DNA of 64,000 bases from Algibacter pacificus. GTDB lineage: Bacteria > Bacteroidota > Bacteroidia > Flavobacteriales > Flavobacteriaceae. The notes beneath the pieces were generated by a model that was given only the letters and a program-made list of their open reading frames with translations, made no database searches and had not been told where the DNA came from. A program made the position numbers and the translations under genes. The stretch's first letter is position 1. Each line of letters opens with the position of its first letter. Location of the stretch: assembly GCF_008033385.1 (NCBI RefSeq), contig NZ_VOGY01000004.1, positions 248,001 to 312,000 of the forward strand. Direction: 5' to 3'. Shown one piece after another: positions 28,798 to 38,153 of the stretch.

Positions 28798-28824
28798 AAA
28801 TTTAAGAATATATATGTTATTATC

Positions 28825-31800
28825 TTAGAAAATATAACGTAAACCTACTTGAGCTTGCCATCTAGAAGCTAAACTAGAATCGAAACCAAAAGTTTTTGTT
28901 TGATTGCTGTTAAAAGAATAAATAGGCGTGCCAGTAGTATCATCAAAAGTCACCCCTATTGGTTGCACATTATTGGGTTGCTGAATAATTCCCCAATCTG
29001 AATTTAGTAAATTACCAAAGTTTAAAATATCGAGACTAAATTGAATAGTATTAGTTTTATCTTCCGATACTTTTATTCTATAATCTTGTAAAAATTTAAC
29101 ATCCCATTTACCTCTCCAAGGCGCTAATGCTCCGTAACGCTCTGCATAATCACCTCTATTATCACTTAAGTAATCGTCTTGAACAATGTATGCCTCTAAA
29201 GCAGCAGCATCTCCTGTACCAGCAAATTGCATTTGTCCAATTTCGCTAGCTGTTGGAATATAAATTAAATCGTTAATTCCAGATCCGTCACCATTAATAT
29301 CTCCACCATAAATATAGTTAAAACGAGCGCCTTGTGCATATTCAAAAAATGTAGAAATTGTAGTAGACCATTTGTCGTTACCATAATCCCATTTTTTACT
29401 AGCTACACCAATAAAGCGGTGCTTATCACCATATTTAGAGTTTGAAAGCACATCGTTATTTACATCACCCCTTGCTGGGTTACCATTAAAAGCATCTCCT
29501 GTGATTTCTGCTTCAATAGAGTTTACATCTTTCGCATCTAAATAACTATAAGCTAGCATAGAATAAATACCGTTAGCAAATGTTTTTTGAGCTTTTAATG
29601 ACGCGTTCCAAATACGACCTTTATTGGAGTTTGTCATAACAAAAGCATTTGCATTAGTAACCTCACCCCACGGTAATGTTGCTGTTGCATGATCTCCGGC
29701 TACATAAACTGCTCTATTATCTACACCTTGCAATTGACCTGTTGGTTTGTCTAATCCCCAATTTTGAACGTGAACACCATTTACATCTTTGGTATAAGAT
29801 ACATCTGCTGTTAAAATAACGCCATTTTCAAGTTTTCTATCTAGACCTAAATTTGTTCTCCAAACTTGTGGAAATTTAAAATCTGGATCTACCGCCTGAT
29901 AGAAAAACACATCAACTCCACTCACTTGATTTCCTACCCAAACAAAAGGAAAACGACCGGTAAATAAACCCGTACCACCTCTTAATTGAAAAGAACTATC
30001 ACCATTAGCATCATAATTAAATCCAACTCTAGGTGATACTAACCAATCTGTACTTGGCATTTGCGTAGAATCTATCAACAATGCTTCTCCGGTGTTAGGA
30101 TTAATATATTCTGTTTCTGGTAAATAAATTTCACCATTATCTGTATCAATAAAATTTTGAGCATTATCTGCCGTATCAAAAAACAATGGCTTATCAAAAC
30201 GGATACCATATGTTAATTTGAAATTTTCTGATAAATTCCATTCATCTTGTGCATAAAATGCTAACTGTCCAACATTAGTTTCAGCTAATAACCAACCGCC
30301 ATCTGCGCCATCAGGCAATCCGTTTTTAGAAGCAAACGTAGCTTGCGCTCCTGAAAAATCGTAATTAGCAGCATTAAATTTAGCAATATCGACTCTCCCA
30401 AATACATCAAAACCATAACCTTTTAAGTTAAAAGAATTATCAAACTCGAATTTCTCGAAAGATATTCCTATCGTGAATGTGTGATCCCCTTGAAAGAAAT
30501 TTAAATTATCGGTAAACTGAAATACCTTCTGATCTAATTTATTATTAATTGAAAAAGGTTCGTGACCTGCAATAATATAAGGAGAGCCATCTTTATAAAT
30601 ATTTATAACCGGTGACGGTGTAGAGAACGGCGTTCTAAAATCATCAAAATGTGTATAACCAACTTGTAACTTATTGGTTGAAGTCTCTGATAAAGTTGAA
30701 TTTAATTCTAGTTGTATAGATTTTAAATTGTTATTAATCTCGTAACCCGAATTTTGAAATTGTAATGTTGAAGCATCTGGTCCTCTTAGATTAATAGCCG
30801 AAGGATGCGCAGGCTTTTCTTGAGAGGCATTTAAGAAATTATAAATAACGGCCAAACGGTTATTATCATTAATATTCCAATCAATTTTAAAAATACCCTT
30901 AGTAGATTCTGAAGCATGTGTAAAACCTTGGTAAGCACCAGGATCATAACCTTGAGCTCTTAAAGCCGTTTGCACAGCGATTAAATCACTTTCTAAAACT
31001 CTAGATTCGGTAATACCACCTGTACCTGTATTTGGAGTCCAGCCGTTAGTTCCTAAATCGTCACGCTCATCTTTTTCAAAATTAGCGAAAAAGAATAATT
31101 TATCTTTAATAATTGGGCCACCAATACTTACTCCATATTGAGCTTGGTTTAAATCTGGTCGTGCAACATCTTCACCTTTTATTTTCTTCCCGGTCATGGT
31201 TTCATCTCTGTAAAATCCATAAACAGTTCCATGAAAATCGTTTGTACCACTTTTAGTTACTGCGTTTACAGAAGCTCCTGTAAACCCAGATTGTGTCACA
31301 TCATAAGGTGCTGTAGAAACTTGAATTTGCTCAATAGCATCTAAAGAAACCGGTTGAGATCCTGTTTGCCCACCTGGCGTTGCAGCATCTAACCCAAAAG
31401 GATTATTAAAAATAGCTCCATCTAATGAGAAATTGTTAAACTGATCGTTTCTACCTCCAAAAGAACCTCCGCTAGCTGTTGGTTCTAATCTTGTAAAATC
31501 CGATTGAGATCTTGAAATCGTTGGTAAACGGGTTAATTCTCTACTGCCAACACTAGTTTCTGCGCCCGTTCTATCACTTCCAAAAGTTCCAGTACCACCG
31601 GTACCTTTAATTACAACAGCATCTAATTGTTCTCCATCATCTGATAAAGTAACATCTAGATTTTGTGTTTTCCCTAAGGTTAAATATACATTTTCAAAAA
31701 TTTGTTCTTTGTAACCAATATAGCTAATGGTAACCTTATATGGCCCACCAACTCTTAAGTTTAATAAGTTAAACCGACCATCAAAATTGGTTGCTGCGCC

Positions 31801-31962
31801 ATACTTAGTGCCTGTTGGGGTATGGATTGCAAGAACATTTGCGCCTGGTAACGGAACCGAGCCTTGATCTAAAACGAGTCCTTTTATATTTGATGTCGTG
31901 ACTTGCGCTAAAGCCATCACGCCCATAAATAAAAAGAAAATTAAAAATGTAGTCTTTTTCAT
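28825..31962 (-). CDS. Oar-like TonB-dependent outer-membrane receptor
   Basis: The 1045-residue protein has a signal peptide (residues 1-20, ending MALAQ), a carboxypeptidase-regulatory-like beta-sandwich (SNIKGLVLDQGSVPLPGANVLAIHTPTG, about 23-112), a plug domain (SRELTRLPTISRSQSDFTRLEPTASGG ... SLDAIEQIQVSTAPYDVTQSGFTGASVNAVTKSGTN) and a 22-strand-type barrel ending in Phe (QVGLRYIF). The pattern is that of Oar-like TonB-dependent receptors. The substrate is unknown; there is no SusD partner next to it, so a polysaccharide-utilisation locus is unlikely. A palindrome (31999-32014) lies in its upstream region. Confidence 0.88.
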   Translation of the reverse strand: MKKTTFLIFFLFMGVMALAQVTTSNIKGLVLDQGSVPLPGANVLAIHTPTGTKYGAATNFDGRFNLLNLRVGGPYKVTISYIGYKEQIFENVYLTLGKTQNLDVTLSDDGEQLDAVVIKGTGGTGTFGSDRTGAETSVGSRELTRLPTISRSQSDFTRLEPTASGGSFGGRNDQFNNFSLDGAIFNNPFGLDAATPGGQTGSQPVSLDAIEQIQVSTAPYDVTQSGFTGASVNAVTKSGTNDFHGTVYGFYRDETMTGKKIKGEDVARPDLNQAQYGVSIGGPIIKDKLFFFANFEKDERDDLGTNGWTPNTGTGGITESRVLESDLIAVQTALRAQGYDPGAYQGFTHASESTKGIFKIDWNINDNNRLAVIYNFLNASQEKPAHPSAINLRGPDASTLQFQNSGYEINNNLKSIQLELNSTLSETSTNKLQVGYTHFDDFRTPFSTPSPVINIYKDGSPYIIAGHEPFSINNKLDQKVFQFTDNLNFFQGDHTFTIGISFEKFEFDNSFNLKGYGFDVFGRVDIAKFNAANYDFSGAQATFASKNGLPDGADGGWLLAETNVGQLAFYAQDEWNLSENFKLTYGIRFDKPLFFDTADNAQNFIDTDNGEIYLPETEYINPNTGEALLIDSTQMPSTDWLVSPRVGFNYDANGDSSFQLRGGTGLFTGRFPFVWVGNQVSGVDVFFYQAVDPDFKFPQVWRTNLGLDRKLENGVILTADVSYTKDVNGVHVQNWGLDKPTGQLQGVDNRAVYVAGDHATATLPWGEVTNANAFVMTNSNKGRIWNASLKAQKTFANGIYSMLAYSYLDAKDVNSIEAEITGDAFNGNPARGDVNNDVLSNSKYGDKHRFIGVASKKWDYGNDKWSTTISTFFEYAQGARFNYIYGGDINGDGSGINDLIYIPTASEIGQMQFAGTGDAAALEAYIVQDDYLSDNRGDYAERYGALAPWRGKWDVKFLQDYRIKVSEDKTNTIQFSLDILNFGNLLNSDWGIIQQPNNVQPIGVTFDDTTGTPIYSFNSNQTKTFGFDSSLASRWQAQVGLRYIF

Positions 31963-31998
31963 TTGTTGAGGATTGAGTTAAAGTTTTTAGTTAGATTT

Positions 31999-32014
31999 GT
32001 TATGCACGCATAAC
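31999..32014. promoter_or_regulatory. Palindrome upstream of the Oar-like receptor gene
   Basis: GTTATGC-AC-GCATAAC has exact 7-base arms with a 2-base centre, 37 bases before the receptor ATG. It shares the outer GTTA...TAAC half-sites and 2-base centre with the palindrome at 1975-1998, but the inner bases differ. Candidate operator. Confidence 0.45.
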
Positions 32015-32031
32015 TGCAAGTAAAAATAAAG

Positions 32032-32060
32032 CAAAAAAAAACCACTCCAAAGGAGTGGTT
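32032..32060 (-). terminator. Terminator of the rpsF-rpsR-rplI operon
   Basis: AACCACTCC (32040-32048) and GGAGTGGTT (32052-32060) are exact complements with a 3-base loop; on the minus strand a run of about nine T residues follows. Confidence 0.9.
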
Positions 32061-32099
32061 CAATATATTCTAAAGATTTATTAACTTTATGTTAACAAA

Positions 32100-32546
32100 C
32101 TAGTTAGCTTGAGCAATAACTTCAAATTCTAAATCAACATTTACATCTCTGTGTAAACGTATAGCGGCAGTATACTTACCTAAACGTTTAACAGTAGTTA
32201 CTGTGATGAATTTTTTATCAATTGCTTGACCTTCTTTTTCTAAAGCAGCAGCTAAGTCAATGTTGTTTACAGATCCAAATAATTTGTCTCCTGTTCCAAC
32301 TTTTGCTGGTATTTTAATTTCTAATGTTTTTAAAGTTTCAGCAATTACGTTAGCATCATCAACGATTTTCTTTTCTTTAAAAGCACGTTGCTTTAAATTT
32401 TCAGCTAATACTTTTTTAGCCGAAGCAGTTGCTAAAACGGCTTGTTTTTGAGGAATTAAAAAGTTTCTACCATAACCGTTCTTAACTGTTACAACATCGT
32501 CTTTAAATCCTAAATTTTCAACGTCTTGTTTTAATATAAGTTCCAT
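32100..32546 (-). CDS. rplI: Ribosomal protein bL9
   Basis: The 148-residue large-subunit protein begins MELILKQDVENLGFKDDVVTVKNGYGRNFLIPQKQAV, the bL9 signature, followed by the long linking helix and the C-terminal rRNA-binding domain (FGSVNNIDLAAAL ... AIRLHRDVNVDLEFEV). Last gene of rpsF-rpsR-rplI; spacing to rpsR is 13 bases. Confidence 0.98.
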   Translation of the reverse strand: MELILKQDVENLGFKDDVVTVKNGYGRNFLIPQKQAVLATASAKKVLAENLKQRAFKEKKIVDDANVIAETLKTLEIKIPAKVGTGDKLFGSVNNIDLAAALEKEGQAIDKKFITVTTVKRLGKYTAAIRLHRDVNVDLEFEVIAQAN

Positions 32547-32559
32547 TGTTATCGGTATT

Positions 32560-32856
32560 TTATTTTAATAAATCAGCTACGTAAGGCATTAAAGCTAAGT
32601 GACGTGCTCTTTTTACAGCAACAGACACTTTTCTTTGATACTTTAAAGAAGTTCCTGTTAAACGACGAGGTAAAATTTTACCTTGCTCGTTTACAAATCT
32701 TAATAACCAGTCTGCATCTTTATAATCAACATACTTGATACCAGATTTTTTGAAACGACAATATTTCTTTTGCTTATTAGTTTCAATATTTAGAGGCGTT
32801 AAATATCTAATTTCGCCGTCTTTTTTTCCTTTAGATTGTTGTTCTATTGATGACAT
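32560..32856 (-). CDS. rpsR: Ribosomal protein bS18
   Basis: The 98-residue small-subunit protein carries the S18 core [63 protein letters not shown] (in part). The N-terminal 28 residues are a lineage extension. It forms a heterodimer with bS6, encoded 2 bases upstream. Confidence 0.98.
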   Translation of the reverse strand: MSSIEQQSKGKKDGEIRYLTPLNIETNKQKKYCRFKKSGIKYVDYKDADWLLRFVNEQGKILPRRLTGTSLKYQRKVSVAVKRARHLALMPYVADLLK

Positions 32857-32858
32857 AA

Positions 32859-33197
32859 TTAAGCTTTTTGTTTAAGTTTTTCTCTTCTTCTTTCTGCCCA
32901 AGCAACAGCGTGCTTATCTAACGCTACTGTTAAATAACGCATAAAACGCTCGTCACGTCTAAACTCTATTTCTAAAGAGTTGATAACCTCTCCGGCTACT
33001 TGATACTCAAATAAGTGATAAAAACCACTTTTTTTGTTTTGAATTGGATAAGCTAATTTTTTAAGCCCCCAATTTTCTTTTGATACCATCTTAGCGCCGT
33101 TAGAAACAAGAAAATCTTCGTATTTCTTTACTGTTTCCTTTATCTGATCTTCAGATAAAACGGGATTTAAGATGAAAACAGTTTCATAATGATTCAT
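32859..33197 (-). CDS. rpsF: Ribosomal protein bS6
   Basis: The 112-residue protein begins [23 protein letters not shown] and contains [26 protein letters not shown], typical of bS6. It is the first gene of the operon. A -7 box at 33229-33236 on the minus strand gives a leader of about 25 bases. Confidence 0.98.
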   Translation of the reverse strand: MNHYETVFILNPVLSEDQIKETVKKYEDFLVSNGAKMVSKENWGLKKLAYPIQNKKSGFYHLFEYQVAGEVINSLEIEFRRDERFMRYLTVALDKHAVAWAERRREKLKQKA

Positions 33198-33228
33198 AAA
33201 AATCTATTTTATTGTTAAAAATTGGCTG

Positions 33229-33236
33229 CAAAATTA
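33229..33236 (-). promoter_or_regulatory. Bacteroidota-type -7 promoter box of the rpsF operon
   Basis: On the minus strand TAATTTTG matches TAnnTTTG, with GTTG 20 bases upstream (33260-33257) as a partial -33 element. The following CAGCCAATTT is also found after the rplS -7 box. Confidence 0.6.
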
Positions 33237-33404
33237 ACCTATTTATACATACTACACAACTTTAATTCAATATAAAATGAAACTAATCATCCATTTCCTA
33301 TTTAAATACTCAAAAATTTAATAAATTTAAATCGGGCTTGCTCCTTAGGTTTTTAGCTTAAGTTTTCGTAATATTGTTCGCACTTAACCATAATTTTATT
33401 GAGT

Positions 33405-34103
33405 ATGATATTAAACTGTGTAGTAGTTGATGATTCAGCCATACAACGTCTAGCTATTATTAAACTGGTGGAAAATCATCCATCATTAAATTTGATAGCA
33501 GAATACAGCAGTGCTTTAGAAACAAAAAATGGCTTAAACACCCACCAAATAGATTTAATTTTTTTAGATATTGAAATGCCTGTTTTAAATGGTTTCGAAC
33601 TTTTGGATGTTTTAAACAACAAGCCCCAAATTATATTTGTTACTGGTAAAACGGAATATGCATTTAAAGCATTTAATTATGATGCTACCGATTTTTTACA
33701 AAAACCCATAACCAAAGAACGTTTTAATACATCTGTAGACAAAGCACTTGAACAACATAAATTAACGATAGCTTTTAATGAAGAAGATGCCGAACACATT
33801 TTTGTAAAAAGCAATTTAAAGAAACGAAAAGTATACATTAAAAGCATTAAATGGATAGAAGCTCTTGGCGATTATATTAAATTAATTACCGAAGACAGTA
33901 GCTTAGTTGTTTTATCCACTATGAAGGCTTTTGAAAAAGAATTACCCGAAGGTAAGTTTTTAAGAATTCATAAATCTTATATTGTTAATCTAGACAAAAT
34001 AGATAAGTTTAACAGTAAAAATGTTGAAATAGACAACAACCAAATCCCTTTAAGTAGAAACAAAAAAACCTTACTTGCCGAGGCTTTAAGCAACATGTCT
34101 TAA
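33405..34103 (+). CDS. LytTR-type response regulator
   Basis: From the ATG at 33405 this is a 232-residue two-domain protein. The receiver domain has the acidic pocket VVVDDS and the phospho-acceptor D55 in LIFLDIEMP, with the Lys in LQKPITKERF. The C-terminal LytTR DNA-binding domain begins near 130 (IFVKSNLKKRKVYIKSIKWIEALGDYIKL) and ends with FLRIHKSYIVNLDKI and IPLSRNKK. A TTG two codons upstream is also possible. No sensor kinase is adjacent; LytS-type partners are often separate. It is divergent from rpsF. Confidence 0.93.
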   Translation: MILNCVVVDDSAIQRLAIIKLVENHPSLNLIAEYSSALETKNGLNTHQIDLIFLDIEMPVLNGFELLDVLNNKPQIIFVTGKTEYAFKAFNYDATDFLQKPITKERFNTSVDKALEQHKLTIAFNEEDAEHIFVKSNLKKRKVYIKSIKWIEALGDYIKLITEDSSLVVLSTMKAFEKELPEGKFLRIHKSYIVNLDKIDKFNSKNVEIDNNQIPLSRNKKTLLAEALSNMS

Positions 34104-34170
34104 TACATTGTTCTGGTTTTTATACTAACGACTATTGCATTAAAACATTTCCCTTTTTCTAAAAAATGTT

Positions 34171-36621
34171 TTAATAATTATCCACATTAAGTATAACCCG
34201 AATCGAACGAAAATCTTTTATATTCAAGAAGCTATTGTTAATTTTAATAATAGCTTCTTTTGTTTTCCCTAAAGACTGCTGCTTCGGAATTTTTACCAAA
34301 ATATTTTTGTGGTATTGATTTCTAATCCTTGACACCGGTGGAAACTCTGGTCCCAATACATGATCTTTAAACACTTGTCTTAACGATGTTGCATACCAAT
34401 CTGCCCCAGTTTCTACACGATTATAATCTTTATGTTTTAGCGTAATTTTTATTTGCTTATAAATAGGTGGATATTTAAAATTATACCGCTCATTCATTTG
34501 TTCTTTAAACATATCGATATAATTATTTGTAGAAACCTGCTGCAAAATATTATGAAAGGGATTATACGTTTGTATAATCACTTTCCCGCGTTCTTCGGTT
34601 CGCCCTGCCCTACCCGATACTTGTAACATGAGCTGAAAACTCCGTTCGTGCGCCCTAAAATCGGGAAAATTTAACATACTATCAGCATTCATAATCCCCA
34701 CCAATTTTACGTTTCTAAAATCTAATCCTTTGGTTAGCATTTGTGTACCCACCAAAATATCGATTTCCTGCTGTTCCAAGGCTGTTATAATTTTCTCATA
34801 ACCATATTTACCACGCGTGGTATCCAAATCCATTCTAGCGACTTTATGCTCTGGAAACAACAGCTTTACTTCGGTTTCAATTTGCTCGGTACCAAAGCCT
34901 TTATTATCTAATTCTGGACTCCCACAAGCAGCGCATTTTTTAAGCATAGCAATAGTGTAACCACAATAATGACAGCGTAATTGATCTCGATAACGATGAT
35001 AAGTTAAACTCACATCACAATTTGGGCATTGTGGCGATTCCCCACAACTACTACACTCGACAATAGGCGAATACCCACGTCGGTTTTGAAACAAAATAAT
35101 TTGATGCCCGTCAGCCAAAGTTTCTGTCATTTCTGCAATAAGTCTATCGCTAAAATGGCCTTTCATTCGTTTTTTCTTCTGCTGTTCTTTTATATCCACC
35201 AATTCTATATCTGGCATCAGCACATCATTAAATCGATGCATGAGTTCCACAAACCCATATTTATTTTGTTGTGCATTAAAATAACTCTCTAAACTAGGGG
35301 TTGCCGACCCTAAAAGCACTTTAGAATGATGGATATGTGCCAAAACCACAGCCGTATCTCGGGCATGATAACGTGGTGCAGGATCGAATTGTTTAAACGA
35401 TTGCTCATGCTCTTCATCCACTATTATTAATCCTAAATTATCGAAAGGTAAAAATACCGATGAACGCGCCCCAAGTACTATTTTCGCTTTCGCGGAAAAT
35501 TCTAAAACTTGCTTCCAAACCTCAACACGCTCATGAGACGAATATTTAGAATGAAATACCGCTACTTGATCTCCAAAATAATTTTGAAGTCGATTTACCA
35601 ACTGGGTTGTTAAAGCTATTTCTGGTAACAAATACAATACTTGCTTACCAGAGCTGATAACATCTTCTATCAACTTTACATAAACCTCTGTTTTTCCAGA
35701 AGAAGTTACCCCATGTAATAAGGTAACTTGATGTTTTTCAAACGTCGATTTTATTTCAGCTAAAGCTGTTTCTTGATAAGCGTTTAATTTTTTTGTATCT
35801 TCATTTTCTTCTCCAGAATATTGAACGCGATCAGTCTGGATAAAATATTCTTCAAGAATTCCTTTATCAATTAAAGTTTTTATAATGGAAGATGAAGCGC
35901 CACTTTCGGCAGATAAATCGGATACTTTTACAGGTTTTCGTGTTTTAGCAGAAATAGAAAATAAGGTCATGACCACCTCGCGCTGTTTTGGCGCCCGACT
36001 TAATTCATTCATTAACTCGTGAAATTCCTTTTCTGTAGAATAGAATGTATGAAGTTTAACATAGCGTACTAATTTGGGTTTGTACTTTTCATAAACTTCT
36101 TCTTCAACAGAAATAACCTCCTTTTCAATTAATCTTTTAATTACTGAAAGGACACTCTTTTTATCTAAAATATTAGATATATCTTGTATTTTTAAGGACG
36201 ATTGATGGTTGAGCGCATCAAAAATCAAAAACTCATCATCTTTTAAAGTAGATTCGTCTATGGATGCTTTTATGTTTTTCGAAACTACGGTTTCACTTTC
36301 TAAAATAAAAGCATTAGGAAGTGAGGCTCTCATAACGTCCCCCAACGTACACATATAATATTTAGCAATCCACTCCCATAATTTTAATTGCTTATCATTT
36401 ACAACAGGTGTTTCATCTAAAATTTGTTGAATTTCTTTTGCTTCGTAAGCTATAGGTGCATCATTATGAACACGAAACACAATACCTGTATAAATTTTTG
36501 TTTTTCCAAAAGGTACAGCAACTCGCATACCTGCTTTTAAAAAATTAAACTCCGAAGCCGTTATACTATAGGTGAATAACTTTTGAAGCGGAATAGGAAT
36601 GATAACGTCTATAAAATACAA
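34171..36621 (-). CDS. priA: Primosomal replication helicase PriA
   Basis: The 816-residue protein restarts stalled replication forks. It has the N-terminal 3'-DNA-binding domain (VIIPIPLQKLFTYSI), the helicase Walker A HGVTSSGKTEVY, DEEH, and eight zinc-binding cysteines (CSSCGESPQCPNCD, then CHYCG and CAACG), then GTEQIETEVKLLFP and GTQMLTKGLDF ... SGRAGRTEERG. Length is normal. The start appears to be TTG at 36621 (TTG TAT TTT ATA GAC), which gives the family N-terminus; no ATG lies nearby upstream. Confidence 0.96.
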   Translation of the reverse strand: MYFIDVIIPIPLQKLFTYSITASEFNFLKAGMRVAVPFGKTKIYTGIVFRVHNDAPIAYEAKEIQQILDETPVVNDKQLKLWEWIAKYYMCTLGDVMRASLPNAFILESETVVSKNIKASIDESTLKDDEFLIFDALNHQSSLKIQDISNILDKKSVLSVIKRLIEKEVISVEEEVYEKYKPKLVRYVKLHTFYSTEKEFHELMNELSRAPKQREVVMTLFSISAKTRKPVKVSDLSAESGASSSIIKTLIDKGILEEYFIQTDRVQYSGEENEDTKKLNAYQETALAEIKSTFEKHQVTLLHGVTSSGKTEVYVKLIEDVISSGKQVLYLLPEIALTTQLVNRLQNYFGDQVAVFHSKYSSHERVEVWKQVLEFSAKAKIVLGARSSVFLPFDNLGLIIVDEEHEQSFKQFDPAPRYHARDTAVVLAHIHHSKVLLGSATPSLESYFNAQQNKYGFVELMHRFNDVLMPDIELVDIKEQQKKKRMKGHFSDRLIAEMTETLADGHQIILFQNRRGYSPIVECSSCGESPQCPNCDVSLTYHRYRDQLRCHYCGYTIAMLKKCAACGSPELDNKGFGTEQIETEVKLLFPEHKVARMDLDTTRGKYGYEKIITALEQQEIDILVGTQMLTKGLDFRNVKLVGIMNADSMLNFPDFRAHERSFQLMLQVSGRAGRTEERGKVIIQTYNPFHNILQQVSTNNYIDMFKEQMNERYNFKYPPIYKQIKITLKHKDYNRVETGADWYATSLRQVFKDHVLGPEFPPVSRIRNQYHKNILVKIPKQQSLGKTKEAIIKINNSFLNIKDFRSIRVILNVDNY

Positions 36622-36672
36622 ATTGGTAATGTTTTCTTGTTTATGAAATAACCGAGATGGAACGGTTTATAA

Positions 36673-37095
36673 TTAATTATGTCGGATCCAATATTGTGTA
36701 AGATAAAAAAAGGCTATATAACCGCGAACCTGAAGTTTTCCGGTTGCTTTATCTAGCATTAATTTACACTTATACTCTTTACCGTTTTCTGCATCAAAAA
36801 TTGTCCCGTTTTTATATTGGTCGCCGTGTTTTTCAAGATCATTAATAATAACCATATTCAATATAGGTTGGTCTTTTTTTTCTCCCGTGCAATCTTTACA
36901 CAGGGTGTGTTTATCAAATGGTTCTAATATTTCTATTACTTTACCAAAGACTTTTCCTTCTTTTTCATAAATTTCTACAATAGATTTATTAGCACCAGTT
37001 TCATCGTCCACCGTTTTCCATTTTCCAAAAATGTCTTGAGATTGGACTGTAAACGATATCATAAAAATTGTAATTATCCATATGTAATTTTTCAT
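36673..37095 (-). CDS. DUF2147 domain exported protein
   Basis: The 140-residue protein has a signal peptide (MKNYIWIITIFMISFTVQSQ) and a single DUF2147 lipocalin-like domain: DIFGKWKTVDDETGANKSIVEIYEKEGKVFGKVIEI, HTLCKDCTGEKKDQPILNMVII, NGTIFDAENGKEYKCKLML, LQVRGYIAFFYLTQYW. The cysteines of LCKDC may hold a metal or form a disulfide. Function unknown. It is separated from the YihY gene upstream by 2 bases, so they share a transcript. Confidence 0.85.
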   Translation of the reverse strand: MKNYIWIITIFMISFTVQSQDIFGKWKTVDDETGANKSIVEIYEKEGKVFGKVIEILEPFDKHTLCKDCTGEKKDQPILNMVIINDLEKHGDQYKNGTIFDAENGKEYKCKLMLDKATGKLQVRGYIAFFYLTQYWIRHN

Positions 37096-37097
37096 AA

Positions 37098-38039
37098 CTA
37101 AAAGCTTTTTCTAAGTTTATTTAATGAGGCATTCAACTCGTAACCTAATAATAAAATATTAGAATTTAGCCATAAGTAGAACATTAATATTAATAACGCA
37201 CCAATAGACCCATATAGTTTATTGTATTGCCCAAAATTTTCAATATAGATACCAAATAAGTACGATGTTAATATAATAAGTAAGGTGGTAAATAGAGCTC
37301 CTACAGAAAAAAAGTTAGAATATTTTCCTTCTTTTGTTCCAAAGTAATACAAGGTTGCGGTTGCTAAATACACCATTATTACAAAAAATAAGTACTTAAC
37401 CACATCGGTCCAAAAAATACCCTGACTGGCAACTTCATAACCGCGATGTTCTAAAGCATCGAATAACCCTTGAACTACATAAAGTTGAAAATACCCTAAA
37501 ACAACAATGGTTATAATAAGTAAAAAAGCCAATATTAGCGCAATACCCAAGGCATATAAATATTGCTTAAACACATTACGTGTAAGTTGCTCGTGATAAG
37601 AGTTTTCAAAACCAGAAAACACAGCGTTTACACCGTTCGCCATTAAACCAATAGACAGTACAAACACAGATGATAACAACCCACCACGTTGTGATTGATC
37701 TATATTTTCAAAAATATTTTGAAAGAAAAAATCGGACGTATTTGGTGGTAAAAACGATTCTAGAAATACTAAGAATTCTATTTTAAAATCGTCTATAGGG
37801 ACGTACGGAATAATAATTAAAACGAACAATAAGAATGGAAATATGGCCATAAAAAAACTAAAGGCAATGGCACTAGCTCTTGTAGTTAAAGCGCCTTTGG
37901 CTATCCCAATAACGTAAAGTTCTAACAAGTCGTAAAACGAAAGTCCCTCGAGTCCTGGTAATTTTATTTTCTTTAAAAACCGCACCAAGAGATTAATTAC
38001 AGGAATTTTATCTAGCTTGTCTTCTATGGGTTTTGTCAT
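37098..38039 (-). CDS. YihY/BrkB family membrane protein
   Basis: The 313-residue protein has about six transmembrane helices and the family segments TTRASAIAFSFFMAIFPFLLF, VFLESFLPPN, and SIGALLILMFYLWLNSNILLLGYELNA near the C-terminus. Once misnamed RNase BN, the family has an uncertain role, possibly transport. Normal length. It follows nadC after a terminator. Confidence 0.92.
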   Translation of the reverse strand: MTKPIEDKLDKIPVINLLVRFLKKIKLPGLEGLSFYDLLELYVIGIAKGALTTRASAIAFSFFMAIFPFLLFVLIIIPYVPIDDFKIEFLVFLESFLPPNTSDFFFQNIFENIDQSQRGGLLSSVFVLSIGLMANGVNAVFSGFENSYHEQLTRNVFKQYLYALGIALILAFLLIITIVVLGYFQLYVVQGLFDALEHRGYEVASQGIFWTDVVKYLFFVIMVYLATATLYYFGTKEGKYSNFFSVGALFTTLLIILTSYLFGIYIENFGQYNKLYGSIGALLILMFYLWLNSNILLLGYELNASLNKLRKSF

Positions 38040-38098
38040 TAATTACTAAAATTAAGATAAAATACAAAGTTAGCAAAGTATTTACTGAAAGCAAGGTA

Positions 38099-38127
38099 TA
38101 AAAAAAGACTCCCTTTTCCGGCAGTCT
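38099..38127 (-). terminator. Intrinsic terminator of nadC
   Basis: On the minus strand AGACTGCC (38127-38120) pairs with GGGAGTCT (38113-38106) with one mismatch, and a run of T residues follows (38105-38099). Confidence 0.75.
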
Positions 38128-38153
38128 CTTTTAAATATTTTATAAAATTAAAT

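Noticed and set aside
28825-31962. Polysaccharide-utilisation locus (SusC/SusD pair)
   Set aside because: No SusD-like gene nearby and the plug sequence is Oar-like rather than SusC-like.
34178-34186. Perfect DnaA-box sequence TTATCCACA
   Set aside because: It overlaps the priA stop codon as a single copy with no cluster around it; probably chance.
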